A stretch of DNA of 54,147 nucleotides, taken from Bacteroidota bacterium. Lineage in GTDB: Bacteria > Bacteroidota > Bacteroidia > NS11-12g > UBA955. Below, piece after piece: positions 32,162 to 40,406 of the stretch (within the stretch, counting starts at the first letter, position 1; the number at the start of each line of letters is the position of its first letter). The translations under genes were made by a program, and so were the position numbers. Location of the stretch: assembly GCA_018333525.1 (NCBI GenBank), contig JAGXTF010000104.1, positions 1 through 54,147 of the forward strand. The letters are read 5' to 3'. Under the pieces are notes generated by a model. It was not told the DNA's origin. It searched no databases and was given only the letters and a program-made list of their open reading frames with translations.

Positions 32162-34381
32162 ATGAAAAAATTACAACTCTGCATGGGGCTGTTGGTCTTG
32201 TGCTTATATCCATTAATGGGACAAAATGAAGAAAAGGATTCTGCAGAAATAGAATCTATGAATGAAGTACTGATTTCATCTCAAAGAATGGGTGAAACCA
32301 GATTAAATACCACGCGTCAGATCGAATCAATAAATAGTAGACAAATAGAATTGATCCAACAGGGTACAATGGGTGATGTATTGCAACAAAGCGGTCAGGT
32401 TTTGGTACAAAAAAGCCAGATGGGCGGCGGCAGCCCTATCATTCGCGGTTTTGAGGCGAGCCGTGTGCTGATGGTAGTAGATGGTGTTCGGATGAACAAT
32501 GCTACTTATCGTGCCGGGCATTTGCAGGATATCATTTCACTGGACCAATTTATGCTGGAACGAACAGAAATTTATTTTGGCAGTGGTTCCACTTTATACG
32601 GCAGCGATGCATTGGGTGGTGTTATGTATTTTAAGAGCAGGGATCCCAAATTGCGCAATCAGAAATTTGGATTTGCCGGAGCTAATGTAAATCTGCGTTA
32701 TATGAGTGCTTCTAATTCTAAAATCGGAAATTTGAATTTCGAATTTTCCGGTAAAAATATAGCATGGTTATTCAATTTTACCAGCAATGATTTTGGGGAT
32801 TTAAGAATGGGCATGCAGCGCAATTTTAGCAACAATGATACATTCGGGTACCGCCGTTATTATATCTCCCAAGTAAATGGTATCGATACACAAATGATTA
32901 ACAACGATCCATTTGTGCAAAAAGGTACTGGTTATAAACAGAACGATTTGTTTACCAAAGTTTTATTTCAAACCGGAAAATGGAAACATATGGTAAATTT
33001 TCAAATGTCTTTGAGTGAAAATATTCCGCGATATGATCGCATGACTGATGTGCGCAATGGGGCTTTGCGTTATGCAACCTGGGCCTATTCACCTCAAAAC
33101 AGAAGGTTTTTCTCTTATACTTTGACTTTACCGGAAACCAAAAAATTAAAACATCGGGTAATACTTTCCAACCAGTTTTCTGAAGTAGGAAGAGTTACCA
33201 GAGGTTTCAAAAACAAAAATGAAAAAACGCAATTGGATAAGGTAAATATGTCTGCTTTAAATTATGATTTAAATTACCTGTTGAACGAAAAATTTAAAAT
33301 TTCCGGAGGTGCTGAAATAGTTTTTAATGATGTAAAAAGCACAGCGAAAAATATCGATGTTTCTAACCATTCAAGTACAGAAATACACGAAACCAGATAT
33401 GCTGATGGTGGGTCTAAAACCACCGCTGCTGGCTTGTTTGCAAACGCCATTTACACAATCAAACCAAATGATTTTATTTTAGAAGCCGGAGCCCGTTTTA
33501 CCTATTATTCCCTGAAAGCAAATTATACCGCAGATAATTTTTTGAAACTTCCGTATTCCAATGCAGGTTTTTCGAATATTGCTCCGGTTTTTAACATTGG
33601 TGTTACCAAAAATATGGGTATGGAAGGCCTCTTTTTCAAATCCAGCTATAGCACAGGTTTTCGCAATCCAAATGTGGATGATATGACCAAATTATTTGAA
33701 TCCGTTTCAGGTACAAAACTAGAAATTCCAAATAAAAATCTAAAGTCTGAAAAAACAGGCACCATGGATGTTGCGCTGTATTACAATGCCAAAAAAGCGC
33801 GTTTTGAAATGGGCACTTATTATACCAAAATCTCCAATTTGTTAATTGACCAGCGAGCCATATACAATGGAAGCGACTCGTTTTTTTACGATGGGAAAAT
33901 GACTCCGGTTTACCAAATGGCAAATACTGCCGGCGGATTTGTTACCGGTGCCTGGATTTCTGCAAAATTGCAATTGGCGAATCACTTGTATCTGGATGTA
34001 AATTACAATACAACTTATGGCCGCTATCGTGCCACAGAAAATAGCGATTGGGTTCCATTGGATCACGTGGCACCGGATTTTGGAAGGGTTGCCCTGCGCT
34101 GGGCTTCCGGTGAATGGCAAATGGAAGGTTATATGCTTTTTAACGGGATGAAACGCGCCAGAGATTACAGCCCCAGCGGAGAAGACAATGTGCAATATGC
34201 GGCAGGAGGACAAAGTCCAAATTGGGAAACCTATAATGTTCGTGCATTATGGAAATTAAATAAACACCTGCAAATGGGTTTTGTAATTGAAAATATTCTT
34301 GACCTCAGGTACCGTGTTTTCGCCAGTGGAATCAATGCTCCGGGCAGAAATCTGGTATTCTCTCTAAAAGCCTCTATTTAA
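32162..34381 (+). CDS. TonB-dependent outer-membrane receptor
   Basis: A 739-residue receptor that imports a scarce ligand through TonB-ExbBD energy. The signal peptide ends near MGQ (residues 19-21). The plug domain has VLISSQRMGETRLNTTRQIE, a GGGSPIIRGFEASRVLMVVDG loop and VRMNNATYRAGHLQ. These are frequent in heme/iron-siderophore receptors of this phylum. The barrel runs to the C-terminal VFSLKASI with a final aromatic-hydrophobic pattern. There is no N-terminal carboxypeptidase-like domain, so it is not a SusC type. A heme ligand is a guess. Confidence 0.88.
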   Translation: MKKLQLCMGLLVLCLYPLMGQNEEKDSAEIESMNEVLISSQRMGETRLNTTRQIESINSRQIELIQQGTMGDVLQQSGQVLVQKSQMGGGSPIIRGFEASRVLMVVDGVRMNNATYRAGHLQDIISLDQFMLERTEIYFGSGSTLYGSDALGGVMYFKSRDPKLRNQKFGFAGANVNLRYMSASNSKIGNLNFEFSGKNIAWLFNFTSNDFGDLRMGMQRNFSNNDTFGYRRYYISQVNGIDTQMINNDPFVQKGTGYKQNDLFTKVLFQTGKWKHMVNFQMSLSENIPRYDRMTDVRNGALRYATWAYSPQNRRFFSYTLTLPETKKLKHRVILSNQFSEVGRVTRGFKNKNEKTQLDKVNMSALNYDLNYLLNEKFKISGGAEIVFNDVKSTAKNIDVSNHSSTEIHETRYADGGSKTTAAGLFANAIYTIKPNDFILEAGARFTYYSLKANYTADNFLKLPYSNAGFSNIAPVFNIGVTKNMGMEGLFFKSSYSTGFRNPNVDDMTKLFESVSGTKLEIPNKNLKSEKTGTMDVALYYNAKKARFEMGTYYTKISNLLIDQRAIYNGSDSFFYDGKMTPVYQMANTAGGFVTGAWISAKLQLANHLYLDVNYNTTYGRYRATENSDWVPLDHVAPDFGRVALRWASGEWQMEGYMLFNGMKRARDYSPSGEDNVQYAAGGQSPNWETYNVRALWKLNKHLQMGFVIENILDLRYRVFASGINAPGRNLVFSLKASI

Positions 34382-34385
34382 GAAA

Positions 34386-34421
34386 TTAGGGCAGGTACAA
34401 TAACTTTTGTACCTGCCCTAA
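34386..34421. terminator. Perfect 15-bp hairpin terminator after the TonB-receptor gene
   Basis: TTAGGGCAGGTACAA (34386-34400) and TTGTACCTGCCCTAA (34407-34421) are exact complements around TAACTT. It starts five bases after the stop codon and has only a short T-run after it. It is probably a terminator that stabilises the 3' end. Confidence 0.75.
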
Positions 34422-34441
34422 TCATATTTGCTATACTAAAT

Positions 34442-34471
34442 TTTGGCCTTTGGCCAATCAGCTTAAATTTG
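34442..34471 (+). promoter_or_regulatory. Candidate promoter of the yebC-family gene (TTTG-N18-TAAATTTG)
   Basis: TTTG at 34442-34445 and a perfect TAnnTTTG box (TAAATTTG) at 34464-34471 are 18 bases apart, slightly shorter than usual. The ATG follows 20 bases after the box. Confidence 0.45.
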
Positions 34472-34490
34472 CGAACGAAATCACCATTAT

Positions 34491-35207
34491 ATGGGTCGCA
34501 TATTTGAAAAGAGAAAACACAAAATGTTCGCGCGCTTTGACCGTATGGCAAAGCAGTTTACCAGAATAGGCAAGGAGATTGCCATAGCGGTGAGGCAGGC
34601 AGGTCCGAATCCGGATTATAACCCCCGCCTTCGTATGGCCATTCAGAATGCCAAAAGTGTTAACATGCCTAAAGACCGTATTGATGCAGCAATAAAACGC
34701 GCATCAGACAAGGATATGGCTGGTTATGAAGAGATAAAATATGAAGGCTATGCGCCACATGGTGTTGCAATTTTAATAGAAGCTGCAACGGATAACAATA
34801 CCAGAACCGTAGCTAACGTGCGCATGCATTTTAATAAAGGTGGAGGCGCTTTGGGAAAAACAGGGTCATTGGATTTTGTTTTCGGCAGAAAAGGTGTTTT
34901 TAAAATTTCAAAATCCAAACTCTCTGGAAAAGACCTGGACGAGTTTGAATTGGAGTTAATCGACCATGGCTGTGAAGACATGGCGATTGATGATGAAGAC
35001 GTTTATATCTACACAGGTTTTACAGAATTTGGAAGCATGCAAAAAGCATTGGAAGAAATGAAAGTGGAAGTAACCAATGCGGAATTACAATATCTACCCA
35101 GCACTTACGTAGATTTATCGGAAGAGCAGGCGCAGGAAGTATTGGATTTAATTGACCGTTTAGAAGGCGATGAAGATATCCAAACCGTGTATCACAATTT
35201 GAAATAA
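34491..35207 (+). CDS. YebC/PmpR-family regulator or translation factor
   Basis: The 238-residue protein shows the family hallmarks: IFEKRKHKMFARFDRMAKQF near the start, NPRLRMAIQNAKSVNMPKDRI and YEGYAPHGVAILIEAATDNN. The FNKGGGALGKTGSLDFVF segment and C-terminal LIDRLEGDEDIQTVYHN complete it. Members are described as DNA-binding transcription regulators and, more recently for some, as factors that help ribosomes at proline-rich stretches. The first residues (MGRIFEKRK) differ from the commoner MSGHSKWANI form, as in many Bacteroidota homologues. It is monocistronic. Confidence 0.9.
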   Translation: MGRIFEKRKHKMFARFDRMAKQFTRIGKEIAIAVRQAGPNPDYNPRLRMAIQNAKSVNMPKDRIDAAIKRASDKDMAGYEEIKYEGYAPHGVAILIEAATDNNTRTVANVRMHFNKGGGALGKTGSLDFVFGRKGVFKISKSKLSGKDLDEFELELIDHGCEDMAIDDEDVYIYTGFTEFGSMQKALEEMKVEVTNAELQYLPSTYVDLSEEQAQEVLDLIDRLEGDEDIQTVYHNLK

Positions 35208-35338
35208 TAAAGAACCTTTATTTTAACTGATAAGTGAAAATTGGGTTGTAAATAAATCTCTGAGGTTGTAATAAATTTCAATTCATCCATCTCGAATTCG
35301 CCTGGATAATCTACCATTGAAAGAATGTTAAATTGCAT

Positions 35339-35367
35339 AAAAAAAGGAGCCCGAAAGCTCCTTTTTT
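35339..35367. terminator. Bidirectional rho-independent terminator
   Basis: GGAGC (35346-35350) pairs with GCTCC (35357-35361) around CCGAAA, extended by A-run and T-run on both sides. It lies between the convergent yebC-family and T9SS cargo genes and can serve both strands. Confidence 0.85.
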
Positions 35368-35383
35368 ATTTTATTATTTTGAT

Positions 35384-36238
35384 TTATTGAACTACAATTT
35401 TTTCAGTTTTTTCGTAGGAACCGGTAGATATTTTAACGATATACGTTCCGGTGGAGAGTGCTGATGCAGAAAGGCTGTGAGAATGTTCACCATTGGTTTC
35501 GCGACCATCAAAAAGATCTAAAACTTTTTTACCCATTAAATCATAAACTGCAATTTTTACGTTGGTTTCCCCATTCAATGTATAGTTGATTTTGGATTCA
35601 CCAAGTGTGCTAACAGGGTTTGGTTGAATGCTCGGTTTGCCATAGAAATAATTGTCAATTTCAGTTACACCTTGGGTGAAATCGGAAAACTTCACATTAT
35701 CAATGCACAAAGTAGTGCCCTGGCTGGCTCCTGCATTCACTGTAGCAAAAAATGCCACCAAAGCAGTGTCCGGATTGTCTGGTAATTTATAATTGGCCAA
35801 ATCCAGAGTGAATTCTCTCCATGGGTTTACAGTTCCTGGTGCAGCTGCGCCTATCCAACTACCTACAGTATCAATTTTATTGGTGGTGGTATTCTTTTTG
35901 GTAAATAAAACCAGCATCCCCAAAGTTTCTCCTGATTTTGCGGGAAAATAAGTTGCAATAAAGCGCAAAGCTGCGGGCCTGCCTGTAAAGGCGAACTTAT
36001 CGGTATAAAATACTCCAACTGTAGAGGTGTTTTGAATAGCCGCAAAAGGAGAATTATCTTCCCCTTTTAATGTACCGGAAGTACCCAAACTCACAGAAGT
36101 TACGATTACGGCAGTTCCACCACCCTGATTCCAGTGCGTAGTTCCGGAAGTAGTAGTAAAATCACCATTTGGGAGCATTTGGGCATTTGCACCTGCCAAT
36201 GCACCACACATAAAAATTCCAAGTAATACTTTTTTCAT
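35384..36238 (-). CDS. Secreted protein with T9SS type A sorting domain
   Basis: A 284-residue cargo protein. The signal peptide ends near ANA-Q (residues 19-20). An N-terminal domain of about 180 residues begins MLPNGDFTTTSGTTHWNQGG and ends LCIDNVKFSDF, like a carbohydrate-binding jelly-roll module. The final 80 residues (IQPNPVSTLGESKINYTLNG, VYDLMGKKVLDLF, LSTGTYIVKIS, EKIVVQ) are a typical T9SS type A domain that directs secretion and removal at the surface. The ligand is unknown. A TACATTTG box ends four bases upstream of the ATG, suggesting a leaderless transcript. Confidence 0.87.
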   Translation of the reverse strand: MKKVLLGIFMCGALAGANAQMLPNGDFTTTSGTTHWNQGGGTAVIVTSVSLGTSGTLKGEDNSPFAAIQNTSTVGVFYTDKFAFTGRPAALRFIATYFPAKSGETLGMLVLFTKKNTTTNKIDTVGSWIGAAAPGTVNPWREFTLDLANYKLPDNPDTALVAFFATVNAGASQGTTLCIDNVKFSDFTQGVTEIDNYFYGKPSIQPNPVSTLGESKINYTLNGETNVKIAVYDLMGKKVLDLFDGRETNGEHSHSLSASALSTGTYIVKISTGSYEKTEKIVVQ

Positions 36239-36242
36239 ATTT

Positions 36243-36250
36243 CAAATGTA
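36243..36250 (-). promoter_or_regulatory. -7 box (TACATTTG) of a probably leaderless T9SS cargo gene
   Basis: It is a perfect TAnnTTTG match on the minus strand, separated by exactly four bases from the ATG at 36238. This is the same spacing as moaD and truA. Confidence 0.4.
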
Positions 36251-36315
36251 CTTTTTTAATTGTCAGATTCTTGAAATACCAGTGATAATTATGCAATTAT
36301 TACACGTATATGGAA

Positions 36316-37437
36316 TTACTTACACGTAGGACAATGGTATTCTTTTTCGGGAAGTTGTGCCCGAATACTGATACGCATTTCATCTCTAGTTGGATCATTG
36401 CACACAATCCAAACACTTTGGTTACTGGTACCCTTTTTAGCTATGGAATCGTAGGTGAGTTGTATCGTCATGGATTCACCTGGCTTCAAAATATTCTTAG
36501 GATATTTTAAAGTCAGACAACTGCATTCCGGAAATATTTCATGAAAAATTAAATCGCTTTTACCCACATTGCTCACCACAAAATCTGTAGACATTAATTC
36601 TCCGGTTAAATGATTTCCAAAATTGTGAAACTCCTTATCCCACTTTGCCTTTGGTGCTTTGGCCAATTGTTTGGAATTCATTTTGGGAAAGAATTGCCTG
36701 CGTTGGTATGCCACAAATAATCCGATATCCGGACTCACGGGATTGTCGCAGGAAACAGGCACCTGGAATGCTCCGAATCCATATCCTTTTATGATTTTAC
36801 CATTTAAAATTACCATGATTTGAACTGTTTCGCCGGGTTCCAGAGATTTGGGCAAACCTATGATGGTTAGATTTTCGGGTATTTTAACATCTGCAAAGGT
36901 GGTGGTAAACGGGGTTCCATTAACCAAACGCGCAAACTGGGTATCTACTTTATTATCAAATAACGGTCTGAAATCAATAGTTGCAGGCTCAAAATATACC
37001 TTACCATAGTCCGGAATTTCTATACCGTTTACTTGCGGCTTTTCACGATGCACATCTCCAATAATATTTAATTGTACAAAAGGTGAAGTAACAGCATTGG
37101 AATAAACAGTGATGCTTTTGCTGAAAGTACCAATACGATTGGTAGTTTCGTATTTGGCCTGAACAAAACCGGTATCCCCTGGATTAATAGAATCCTTTGT
37201 CCAGTCGGGGGTTGTGCAACCACAAGAGGTTGCAACATTGGTAATATGTAATTTTCTGTCTCCGGTATTTACAAATCTGAATTGATGAATGGCAAAGTTT
37301 ATATCTTCATTCACCACACCAAAATCGTGAGTGGTTTTTAAAAACTGAATTTCTGCACCGTGCGAAGTCTTGTCCTTTACCTGGGCACTTATACCTCCGA
37401 AAAAGCAAAAGGCAATAACAATAATTAAAAATCTCAT
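36316..37437 (-). CDS. DUF1573-domain protein
   Basis: An exported 373-residue protein with a signal peptide (MRFLIIVIAFCFFGGISAQ). Two Ig-like DUF1573 domains are seen. The first (about residues 26-125) carries the diagnostic TSCGCTTPDW and DFGVVNEDINFAIHQFRFVN. A second (about 265-360) carries FPECSCLTLKY and SNQSVWIVCNDP. The tail ends EYHCPTCK, a possible metal-binding pair. The role is unknown; in this phylum such proteins are periplasmic or surface-exposed and common. It is followed downstream, on the same strand, by the T9SS cargo gene. Confidence 0.85.
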   Translation of the reverse strand: MRFLIIVIAFCFFGGISAQVKDKTSHGAEIQFLKTTHDFGVVNEDINFAIHQFRFVNTGDRKLHITNVATSCGCTTPDWTKDSINPGDTGFVQAKYETTNRIGTFSKSITVYSNAVTSPFVQLNIIGDVHREKPQVNGIEIPDYGKVYFEPATIDFRPLFDNKVDTQFARLVNGTPFTTTFADVKIPENLTIIGLPKSLEPGETVQIMVILNGKIIKGYGFGAFQVPVSCDNPVSPDIGLFVAYQRRQFFPKMNSKQLAKAPKAKWDKEFHNFGNHLTGELMSTDFVVSNVGKSDLIFHEIFPECSCLTLKYPKNILKPGESMTIQLTYDSIAKKGTSNQSVWIVCNDPTRDEMRISIRAQLPEKEYHCPTCK

Positions 37438-37515
37438 CAGTTTATTTTATCAAATACCATACCCAAAGCAGACGTAAGATCAATTTGTGCGGTTGTCCGG
37501 TGAATGAATAATATT

Positions 37516-39387
37516 TCAGGGATTGGTATTATGAATAAGGGAATGGCTATAAACCTGTAAATAAGCTTTCAAATAATGAAGCATATTTTCGTAAACCTCA
37601 CCTTCTTTTTGCATATGCGTAACAGTTGTGCTGTTTCGGATTCTGGAATAAAAATCGGTTACTTTTCCGGCATCGTTCATTCCTAATGTATAAGGGTATT
37701 GAATGATGAAATTGATACCATTGTCGCGGTGAAAGGAGTAACCGGGATAGGTGGAGTCCAGCGCATTGCGGCCCATACCGGGAAAAGGTTTATGTTGATT
37801 CAGGTATCCCAATAAAGTTGGGATAATATCACACTGGGATACCGTTTTATTTATGATCGCCGGCTTTAATAAAGTGGAATAAAACAATAAAGGAATTTCA
37901 TAATGCCCGGTTTGACTATAGAAATAAGGATTCTTGCTATGGCTGGTATGATCTCCCGTAATGATAAATATCGTATTGGAAAACCAGGGTTGTTTTTGGG
38001 CATATTGAAAAAAACTGCGTATTGCCTGATCGGTATATGCTATGGTTTTGTGAATGGGTAATGGTCCGGAAGGTAGATTCTTATAGGAGTCGGGTACTCT
38101 ATATGGATGGTGAGAAGAGAGGGTAAACAGGGAAAAAAAGAAAGGTTCTTTAGATTTTGTGAGTTGCTGCCCGAAGTATTGCAGGTAAGGTTCATCATAA
38201 ATTCCCCAACTTCCATCATAGTCAATTGATGTATTGGGATATTCATCAATTCCGAAATAATTTTGGAGCCCGGTGCTTTTTAAAAAGCTCTGAAACCGCA
38301 TGGTACCATTGTTTGCCCCATGGTAAAAGGCAGTTGCATAACCCTGCTTTTCAAAATAACTAAAAGCATTTTCGCGGTGGTTACTGGCGTAAGCAGAATT
38401 TAGGTATTGCTGGTCCATAAGAGATGGAATACCACAGAAGATGGATGGCACCATTTCAATACTTCGTATGCCATTTGCATAACAATATGGGAATACCACA
38501 GACAATTTGCTGAGAGAATCGAGGAATGGGGTATAGGGTTGACCGTTTAAGAAACCGGTATAATCCCGGGCAAGACTTTCCACTACCAAAACCACCACAT
38601 TGGTCTTGCGATTGGCAGGATTTTCAGCTGAAGGTGCCTGCAACACCAGCCGGCGTGCTTCTTCCGCATTCATAAACTTAAATTCGGTAATGTCTTTTTG
38701 CCCCCAGGTACTAATAAGTTGCATGGGTGTGCTGGAAATCAGCGGAGCAAATCTTCCATCGGCATATTGCCCTGAATCTACTGTGGATAAGGGTTTTAGC
38801 CTAAAACCACCTCTGGCTCCGATAATGAATAAGCTGAGTGCCAGGGTATATTTAATACCCCTATTCCACCATCTCCCTTTATATAAATATAAGGAGTAAC
38901 CCTTATATGGCGCCAACAGATAAACCATTACCAGGGCCATCAATACTCCTGCAATTGCAAAAGGATATGCCTTTATATATGGGGCTATTTTATTGCCGGG
39001 ATCGGCCAAAAGCGCAAACAATTCGTACCCGGTTCTTCGTGTGGTTATTTCTGAATAAATGGTGTCAATGCCATTGAGTAAAATGCAAATACCCGCGCTC
39101 AAAGCAAATAATCCGCGTGTAATGGCAGGTTGTAAAGCCGCTTTTTGGGGGAAAATGAGCATCCAGAGCCAAAGAGGAAGGAAAAAAAAGGCAACAACCG
39201 GCATATCAAAATAGATGCCCAGAAGAAGGCCTTGGAACAGTTGATGGAAATTCCACGGTTGTAACCAATATTGGTTAAACGAGAACCAAACAATGCGTGA
39301 TAGTTCTAACAAAATGAAAGAAAAAATCAGTTGACGCACCAGAATGATTCTGGTAAAGTCGATAAGGTATGCTTTGAATTTCTGCAC
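37516..39387 (-). CDS. LTA-synthase-family (alkaline-phosphatase-fold) membrane enzyme
   Basis: Five N-terminal membrane spans (for example LIFSFILLELSRIVWFSF and PVVAFFFLPLWLWMLIF) precede a sulfatase-fold periplasmic domain. Visible motifs are VVLVVESLARDYTGFLN (metal-binding Glu), ANGIRSIEMVPSIFCGIPSL with the probable nucleophilic Ser, and TGDHTSHS near the C-terminus. Relatives transfer phosphoglycerol or phosphoethanolamine to polymers or lipids; the substrate here is unknown. I place the start at a GTG at 39387 (MQKFKAYLIDFTR, 623 residues). The open frame reaches 39531, but that would overlap rpsL and its promoter. Confidence 0.85.
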   Translation of the reverse strand: MQKFKAYLIDFTRIILVRQLIFSFILLELSRIVWFSFNQYWLQPWNFHQLFQGLLLGIYFDMPVVAFFFLPLWLWMLIFPQKAALQPAITRGLFALSAGICILLNGIDTIYSEITTRRTGYELFALLADPGNKIAPYIKAYPFAIAGVLMALVMVYLLAPYKGYSLYLYKGRWWNRGIKYTLALSLFIIGARGGFRLKPLSTVDSGQYADGRFAPLISSTPMQLISTWGQKDITEFKFMNAEEARRLVLQAPSAENPANRKTNVVVLVVESLARDYTGFLNGQPYTPFLDSLSKLSVVFPYCYANGIRSIEMVPSIFCGIPSLMDQQYLNSAYASNHRENAFSYFEKQGYATAFYHGANNGTMRFQSFLKSTGLQNYFGIDEYPNTSIDYDGSWGIYDEPYLQYFGQQLTKSKEPFFFSLFTLSSHHPYRVPDSYKNLPSGPLPIHKTIAYTDQAIRSFFQYAQKQPWFSNTIFIITGDHTSHSKNPYFYSQTGHYEIPLLFYSTLLKPAIINKTVSQCDIIPTLLGYLNQHKPFPGMGRNALDSTYPGYSFHRDNGINFIIQYPYTLGMNDAGKVTDFYSRIRNSTTVTHMQKEGEVYENMLHYLKAYLQVYSHSLIHNTNP

Positions 39388-39464
39388 CAGTCCTAATGTT
39401 TCGACAAATTTGCGATAACATTTTGGTAAAGCGAAAATACCCCTCGATTTTTTTTCAAATCCCT

Positions 39465-39496
39465 GTTGATTTTGATAAAAAATAGGTGTAATTTTG
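39465..39496 (+). promoter_or_regulatory. Promoter of the rpsL-rpsG-fusA-S10 operon (GTTG-N20-TAATTTTG)
   Basis: GTTG at 39465-39468 and a perfect TAnnTTTG box (TAATTTTG) at 39489-39496 are 20 bases apart and followed by CCGTCCTTTTT. The same layout and very similar bases occur before infA. The rpsL ATG follows at 39517. Confidence 0.6.
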
Positions 39497-39516
39497 CCGT
39501 CCTTTTTGGGAAAGAT

Positions 39517-39894
39517 ATGCCAACCATACAACAGTTAATTAGAAAGGGACGTCAGGAAACGGTTTTCAAGAGCAAATCGCCAGCCCTGGATTCCTGTCCT
39601 CAAAGACGCGGTGTTTGTACCCGTGTTTATACGACCACGCCTAAGAAGCCAAACTCTGCGCTGCGTAAGGTTGCGCGTGTACGTTTGACCAACGGAAAAG
39701 AGGTGAATGCTTATATCCCGGGTGAAGGTCACAACCTGCAAGAGCACAGTATCGTATTGGTACGTGGCGGCAGGGTGAAAGATTTACCTGGTGTTCGTTA
39801 TCACATTGTGCGCGGAGCTCTTGATACCGCAGGTGTGGAAGGTAGAAACCAGCGCCGATCCAAGTATGGTACCAAAAAGCCCAAGAAAAAATAA
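39517..39894 (+). CDS. rpsL: 30S ribosomal protein S12
   Basis: S12 sits at the decoding centre and is the classical streptomycin-resistance protein. The 125-residue sequence has [20 protein letters not shown] with the drug-relevant lysine, and [17 protein letters not shown]. The start is the ATG at 39517 ([12 protein letters not shown]); in-frame sequence upstream reaches 39466 but is promoter DNA. It is the first gene of the long ribosomal cluster. Confidence 0.98.
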   Translation: MPTIQQLIRKGRQETVFKSKSPALDSCPQRRGVCTRVYTTTPKKPNSALRKVARVRLTNGKEVNAYIPGEGHNLQEHSIVLVRGGRVKDLPGVRYHIVRGALDTAGVEGRNQRRSKYGTKKPKKK

Positions 39895-39910
39895 TTAACG
39901 AAGAACTGAG

Positions 39911-40381
39911 ATGAGAAAATCCCGCCCTAAGAAACGCATATTGTTGCCTGACCCAAAGTTCAGCGAAACACTTGTTACCCGCTTTGTGAACGGTATGATG
40001 TACGATGGCAAAAAGTCATTGGCGTATAAGATTTTTTACGACGCACTGGAATTGGTAGAAAAGAAAGCTACTGAGGAGCCCGGTTTGGAAACCTGGCGCA
40101 AAGCGTTGAATAACGTAATGCCAACTGTGGAAGTAAAAGCACGCCGTGTTGGTGGTTCTACCTTCCAAATTCCTACAGAAGTTCCTGCGGCTCGCAGACT
40201 TGCAGTTGGAATTAAATGGATGGTAGGCTATGCCCGCAAACGCAATGAGAAATCCATGGCAGAGAAACTTGCAGGTGAAATTCTTGCTGCTGCGCGTGGT
40301 GAAGGTGCAAGTGTGAAGAAGAAAGAAGATGTACATAAAATGGCAGAAGCGAATAAAGCCTTCTCTCATTTCAGGGTTTAA
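39911..40381 (+). CDS. rpsG: 30S ribosomal protein S7
   Basis: S7 is the assembly-initiating protein of the 30S head and contacts the E-site tRNA. The 156-residue protein has RKSRPKKRILLPDPKFSETL at the N-terminus and the central KALNNVMPTVEVKARRVGGS, with a beta-hairpin typical of the family. It lies 16 bases after rpsL and 25 before fusA, the usual str-operon order. Confidence 0.98.
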   Translation: MRKSRPKKRILLPDPKFSETLVTRFVNGMMYDGKKSLAYKIFYDALELVEKKATEEPGLETWRKALNNVMPTVEVKARRVGGSTFQIPTEVPAARRLAVGIKWMVGYARKRNEKSMAEKLAGEILAAARGEGASVKKKEDVHKMAEANKAFSHFRV

Positions 40382-40406
40382 TAAACAGGAAAGCGAAAAG
40401 CACTAA

